A stretch of 64,000 nucleotides of DNA from an uncultured Lachnospiraceae bacterium (GTDB taxonomy: Bacteria > Bacillota > Clostridia > Lachnospirales > Lachnospiraceae): NCBI GenBank assembly GCA_900548905.1, contig URMK01000031.1:10447-74446 (forward strand), given 5' to 3'. A program made the translations under genes and the position numbers. The notes beneath the pieces were generated by a model that did no database searches, had not been told where the DNA came from, and saw nothing but the letters and a program-made list of their open reading frames with translations. Of this stretch, positions 60,896-64,000 are shown one piece after another. Each line of letters starts with the position of its first letter. The first letter of the stretch is position 1.

Positions 60896-61145
60896 CTTCG
60901 TCGTCCTCCCTCCGGATTGCATGGATCTTTTTCAACGTCACAAAAAAAAGCACGCTGGTAACCCCCGCCCCGACAGCTGCTTCCGTAATTGCCAAATCCG
61001 GCGATTCCAGAAGAATCCATATTATCGACATCACCAGGCTGTAGGACATAAAAATCAGGATGGAATTCAGCAGATTCCTGGAAAAGCTTACCGAAACCGC
61101 ACACACCACCAGAAAGCCCATTAACAGATATGTAAATGTCTGCAT
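60876..61145 (-). CDS. MbhD/DUF4040-like subunit (MrpA C-terminal block)
   Basis: Small membrane protein of 89 residues with three helices. ESPDLAITEAAVGAGVTSVL is the MrpA C-terminal/MbhD signature (compare SPDLALTQ in MrpA). It is split from any NuoL-like part. A charged tail (RREDDEDDRKEE) ends it. AAAGGAG precedes the start, two bases after the MnhG stop. Confidence 0.9.
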   Translation of the reverse strand: MQTFTYLLMGFLVVCAVSVSFSRNLLNSILIFMSYSLVMSIIWILLESPDLAITEAAVGAGVTSVLFFVTLKKIHAIRREDDEDDRKEE

Positions 61146-61146
61146 A

Positions 61147-61509
61147 TCATTCTCCTTTCTGCGCCCCATCCTGTTTTTCATCCATCTCTGTGCCCAGCTC
61201 ACAGTGTTCCTTCAGCGTTTCATCCGTCATTACCTCCAGACGGGAAATCAGGTGAGAGGAAACCGGTGACGCAAACCACAGGAACATGATGACCAGAAGC
61301 ATTTTCAGGCTGGTAAAATTCAGGCCGGACATAATGATCAGGCCCGTCAGCGATATCCCGATTCCCAGGGTATCTCCCAGGGCCGCCGCATGCATCCGGT
61401 TCAAAACAAACTCAAAACGGTAGACGCCGAACACCTCCAGGGCAAAGGTAAGCAGCCCTGCCGTAAGAACCACTGTCCCGATAATAAAGCGGAGCAATTC
61501 AAGATTCAT
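61147..61509 (-). CDS. mnhG: MnhG/MrpG antiporter subunit
   Basis: Three-helix membrane protein of 120 residues. VFGVYRFEFVLNRMHAAALGDTLG is the MnhG motif. A charged C-terminal tail (TDETLKEHCELGTEMDEKQDG) lies in the cytoplasm. GAGG precedes the start inside the end of mnhF (11-base overlap). Confidence 0.95.
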   Translation of the reverse strand: MNLELLRFIIGTVVLTAGLLTFALEVFGVYRFEFVLNRMHAAALGDTLGIGISLTGLIIMSGLNFTSLKMLLVIMFLWFASPVSSHLISRLEVMTDETLKEHCELGTEMDEKQDGAQKGE

Positions 61510-61840
61510 GGGCTTTTTCCTCCTCTGCCGCGTCGTTTTCCCCGTCTCTTTTCCTTGTTTCCTGATAAACCCCCATATATACCTTGGTCAGCACAATGAC
61601 CGCCAGAAAGCTTATCATGGCATAGATGATGCATATATCCACCAGATAGCCTTCCTCCAGCAAAAGCGCGAGTATGGCAATCATAACCATAACCATCGTA
61701 CCCATCATATTCACAGCCACCAGCCGATCCGCCACACGGGGGCCGCGCACAGCCCTAATCAGGCAGAGAAGCAGCATAAACCCAAGAAAGATCAGCGCCG
61801 CCGTAAAAACCGCTTCATATGCATTTCCCAAACCGGTCAT
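61499..61840 (-). CDS. mnhF: MnhF/MrpF antiporter subunit
   Basis: Three-helix membrane protein of 113 residues with LIRAVRGPRVADRLVAVNMMGT, the MnhF signature, and DICIIYAMISFLAVIVLTKVY. Its ATGA start overlaps the mnhE stop. Confidence 0.95.
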   Translation of the reverse strand: MTGLGNAYEAVFTAALIFLGFMLLLCLIRAVRGPRVADRLVAVNMMGTMVMVMIAILALLLEEGYLVDICIIYAMISFLAVIVLTKVYMGVYQETRKRDGENDAAEEEKAHES

Positions 61841-62307
61841 TTTGCCACCTGCCCTTCTATCTTGTGCAGAAGCCGCACAAAGGTGCTGTCCGAAAGCCCT
61901 TCGCTAAACTGCCTGTCCAGGCAATGTACCGTATATTCATTATCCTGCAGCGATACCGTGATGGTCCCCGGCGTAAGGGTAATGGAATTCGCCAGCAGCA
62001 CTCTGGCGGTTTTCGTTTTCAAGTCCGTTTTAAACCGGACAATAACAGGCTGTACCCTGACATGAGGGGAAACAATGAACTTAAGGGTTGCCGCATTGGC
62101 TTTGACAATTTCCCAGATAAGAACTCCGAGATAGGCAATGATATAACCTGATTTACGCAGGATAATCCAGTCCTTTTGCGGACTGTAATCCAGAAATTTA
62201 CAGCAGAAGGCATAAACCGCCCCTGCAATCACAATCCCGAAAAGAACGATTTCCAGTGTAACCTGCCCGTTAAAGATCACCCATAGTAAGAAAAAGAGTA
62301 TGTACAT
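61837..62307 (-). CDS. mnhE: MnhE/MrpE antiporter subunit
   Basis: Membrane protein of 156 residues with two N-terminal helices and a cytoplasmic C-terminal domain. VRVQPVIVRFKTDLKTKTARVLLANSITLTPGTITV is the MnhE motif (ANSITLTPGT). GAGGGGAAGG lies before the ATG at 62307; earlier in-frame ATGs lack a site. First gene of the antiporter operon, 111 bases after trxA, with a GC-rich hairpin in between. Confidence 0.93.
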   Translation of the reverse strand: MYILFFLLWVIFNGQVTLEIVLFGIVIAGAVYAFCCKFLDYSPQKDWIILRKSGYIIAYLGVLIWEIVKANAATLKFIVSPHVRVQPVIVRFKTDLKTKTARVLLANSITLTPGTITVSLQDNEYTVHCLDRQFSEGLSDSTFVRLLHKIEGQVAK

Positions 62308-62418
62308 AAAATGCCTTCCCCTCAAAAAATCAACCGCTATCATCAAAAACACAACCCGCATCATGCGAAAACGGACACAAGCGTCGCCCGACGAAAATAC
62401 GCCGGGCGTCACTCGCTG

Positions 62419-62739
62419 TTAAGCCAACGTCTGTTCCAGTTTGTTTTTCAATTCGTTTTTGGATACCGCGCCCACAATCCTGGCTTTTTCCTGCCCGTCC
62501 TTAAACACCAGAAAGGTAGGAATATTCATGACACCATATTTCTCGGCAATTTCCATATTCTCATCAATATTGAGCTTGCCGACCTTGGCTATTCCATCCA
62601 TTTCTTCAGCAAGCTGCTCCACTACCGGCGCCATCATCTTGCAGGGACCGCACCAGTCCGCAAAAAAATCCACCAACACCGGCTTGTCCGACTGCAGCAC
62701 TTCTTTTTCAAAATCCCCTGTTGTAAATTTATCTTCCAT
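62419..62739 (-). CDS. trxA: Thioredoxin
   Basis: Cytoplasmic disulfide reductase of 106 residues with the active site WCGPC (Cys30 and Cys33), conserved cis-Pro in MNIPTFLVF and a C-terminal GAVSKNELKNKL helix. AAAGGAGG precedes the start. Promoter at 62853-62881. Same direction as the antiporter genes but with no fixed link. Confidence 0.97.
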   Translation of the reverse strand: MEDKFTTGDFEKEVLQSDKPVLVDFFADWCGPCKMMAPVVEQLAEEMDGIAKVGKLNIDENMEIAEKYGVMNIPTFLVFKDGQEKARIVGAVSKNELKNKLEQTLA

Positions 62740-62852
62740 GATAAAACCTCCTTTGTTTTTCTGTGTCTCTTTTTAGTCTTGACTATTTTTTGTTTTCCAT
62801 ACGAATCCGGAATGCATGTCAATACATAATAGAGGCATAAGTTCATGGTATA

Positions 62853-62881
62853 AGCATATTACACATTTTTGTGCTTTGCAA
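62853..62881 (-). promoter_or_regulatory. Promoter of trxA
   Basis: Leftward TTGCAA (62881-62876), 17-base spacer, TATGCT (62858-62853), 114 bases before the start. Confidence 0.65.
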
Positions 62882-62956
62882 GGATAAAAATAGTTAAAAA
62901 GTGCACATATTACTCATTCCCAAAATCAGAGGCGCATATACCGGTATAAGCATTAA

Positions 62957-62994
62957 AAAATACATGCATAATCCACTCATTATCCATGTATTTT
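62957..62994 (-). terminator. Terminator of trmB
   Basis: AAAATACATG with CATGTATTTT, inner ATAAT/ATTAT pair, and, read leftward, a T run after the stem. Confidence 0.8.
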
Positions 62995-63029
62995 CAGATA
63001 TTTCTATTAAACTGTATCAAAGGGCACTG

Positions 63030-63668
63030 TTATCTGCGGATTACATATTTACATATGGGATTGCCTATCGAAGAAAACCTTTCCTCATATTCCGTCATCA
63101 CATTTCCCTGCATCAGCGCTTCATCCCCATGGAGATCAAAGGTAACCACGTCCGCCTTCCATCCGGCCGGCTCCAGTTCCTCCAATGCGAAATCAAACAG
63201 AATTCTGTTATCCGTTTTGAATTCCAGCGTGCCGTCCTTTTTGAGTATTTCGTCGTATCTGGCGAGGAATTGTCTGGAGGGAAGGCGCCTTTTTGCATGC
63301 CTGTCCTTGGGCCAGGGATCCGAAAAATTCAGATATATCCTGCTTATTTCTTCTTTGTCAAATACATTACAGAGATCTTCCGCATCCATGCGGAGAAAGC
63401 GGACGTTGGGAAGCTCGTCCTCCTCCATCTTCTGAATGGCGCGAAGCAGGACACTGGAATACTTCTCAATCCCAATATAGTTTATTTCGGGATGCTGTGC
63501 GGCCATCCCCATAAGAAACCTCCCTTTTCCCATTCCGATTTCTATATGGATAGGCTTCTCATTTCCGAATATCTCTGTCCATTTTCCTTTTTGTGCCTCC
63601 GGTTCATGTATCACAAAACGGCTCTCCCCAATCGCTTCCCTGGATCCGGGTACGTTTTTAAGTCTCAT
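63030..63668 (-). CDS. trmB: tRNA (guanine-46-N7) methyltransferase TrmB
   Basis: Adds m7G at position 46 of tRNA variable loops. 212 residues. PIHIEIGMGKGRFLMGMA is the SAM-binding motif, YLNFSDPWPKDRHAKRRL the family signature with catalytic Asp, and LEFKTDNRILFDFALEE follows. GGGAGG precedes the start. Confidence 0.96.
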   Translation of the reverse strand: MRLKNVPGSREAIGESRFVIHEPEAQKGKWTEIFGNEKPIHIEIGMGKGRFLMGMAAQHPEINYIGIEKYSSVLLRAIQKMEEDELPNVRFLRMDAEDLCNVFDKEEISRIYLNFSDPWPKDRHAKRRLPSRQFLARYDEILKKDGTLEFKTDNRILFDFALEELEPAGWKADVVTFDLHGDEALMQGNVMTEYEERFSSIGNPICKYVIRR

Positions 63669-64000
63669 TGGTTTTCCTCCCTGTCTGCAACGGTAACCCT
63701 ACCCTCAAATAGAATAATCTCAAACTTCGGAGGGCCATATGGCACCTGCGAAGTTTGAGTGATAATCTTTTATGGATATGCACCTTTATATTCATCAAGG
63801 CATTATAGCTTATTTTCTTTTTATTGTAAACACAGGCTCACATACTCCGCTTTCGTATTCCCGGCCGTAACAGTTCAGACGGCCCTTTGCGTCCTGCGGC
63901 ATGCCCGGGTCTCCCTCCCCTGCTTTTCCCCGGGGCAGCGATGCAGCAAGGATTCCTGGAAGGGGCGTCTAAAAACGCCAGTCCTTACGCTGCGTCCTTT
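63669..64000. other. Non-coding end of the window
   Basis: No supported gene. It holds the palindrome at 63719-63759, a half GTTCAGAC motif (AACAGTTCAGAC, 63869-63880) and a GC-rich structured end (GGCGT/ACGCC hairpin near 63967-63980) that continues past the edge. Confidence 0.6.
63719..63759. repeat. 41-base near-perfect palindrome
   Basis: CTCAAACTTCG...CGAAGTTTGAG with centre GCCATATGGC; only two mismatched pairs across 41 bases. Upstream of trmB. No T run suits a simple terminator. Confidence 0.8.

Noticed and set aside
1..64000. CRISPR array, prophage, insertion sequence or toxin-antitoxin pair.
   Set aside because: No regularly spaced repeats, transposase, integrase, phage structural genes or toxin motifs were seen on either strand.

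Overview
The window looks like chromosome of a gut-type clostridium, most likely a Lachnospiraceae relative (inference). It has roughly balanced base composition, strong GGAGG-type ribosome binding sites, occasional TTG and GTG starts, many AraC-type response regulators paired with HisKA_7TM/YesM-like kinases beside sugar ABC transporters, and a FloA/NfeD cassette. I cannot name the species. No phage, plasmid, insertion sequence or CRISPR array was seen.

Layout. Positions 1-13014 are a carbohydrate island. A long leftward operon encodes a sugar-binding lipoprotein, two permeases, a histidine kinase, an AraC response regulator and a GH31 alpha-xylosidase-like enzyme. A separately promoted class II aldolase and PfkB kinase follow, and a divergent GH13 alpha-glucan hydrolase lies on the other side. 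Positions 13114-17401 are a leftward housekeeping operon: TatD, RsmA, a HAD phosphatase, a ZIP transporter and a DUF362 ferredoxin-like protein. After tRNA-Lys come a GyrI-like protein, a MerR regulator with its own MerR-class promoter, and a membrane diguanylate cyclase. Positions 21477-26361 are a glycerol-3-phosphate module: GlpP antiterminator, terminator-bearing leader, GlpA-like dehydrogenase, FAD partner, DUF1667 protein and a HAD-IIA phosphatase. Positions 26490-31470 hold a leftward MATE, GHKL kinase, NfeD, FloA, small ORF and LytTR regulator cluster. Positions 31717-40721 are mixed metabolic and repair genes (M42 peptidase, beta-galactosidase with a flavin reductase, RlmI, OGG-like glycosylase, Lrp, AlkD, gamma-carbonic anhydrase-like protein). 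Positions 40944-49958 form a second sugar island: response regulator, kinase, two permeases, binding lipoprotein and a clan GH-D glycosidase. tRNA-Pro and GlgX follow. Positions 52821-62307 are a ten-gene Mrp/Mbh-like cation-proton antiporter operon, then thioredoxin and TrmB.

How it works together. The two sugar islands each pair an extracellular-sensing two-component system with an ABC importer and intracellular glycosidases, so import and hydrolysis are probably induced by the imported saccharide. The Mrp/Mbh-like operon is the most unusual multi-gene system: it carries four NuoL/M/N-like antiporter subunits, splits the MrpA C-terminal functions into small genes, and has no hydrogenase or other redox module inside the window. 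The FloA-NfeD cassette enclosed by a two-component pair is the second unusual arrangement. Several intergenic palindromes recur (a roughly 26-bp GTTCAGAC-type dyad, a GC-rich hairpin of about 62 bp, and a 41-bp near-perfect palindrome) and may be dispersed repeats or operators.
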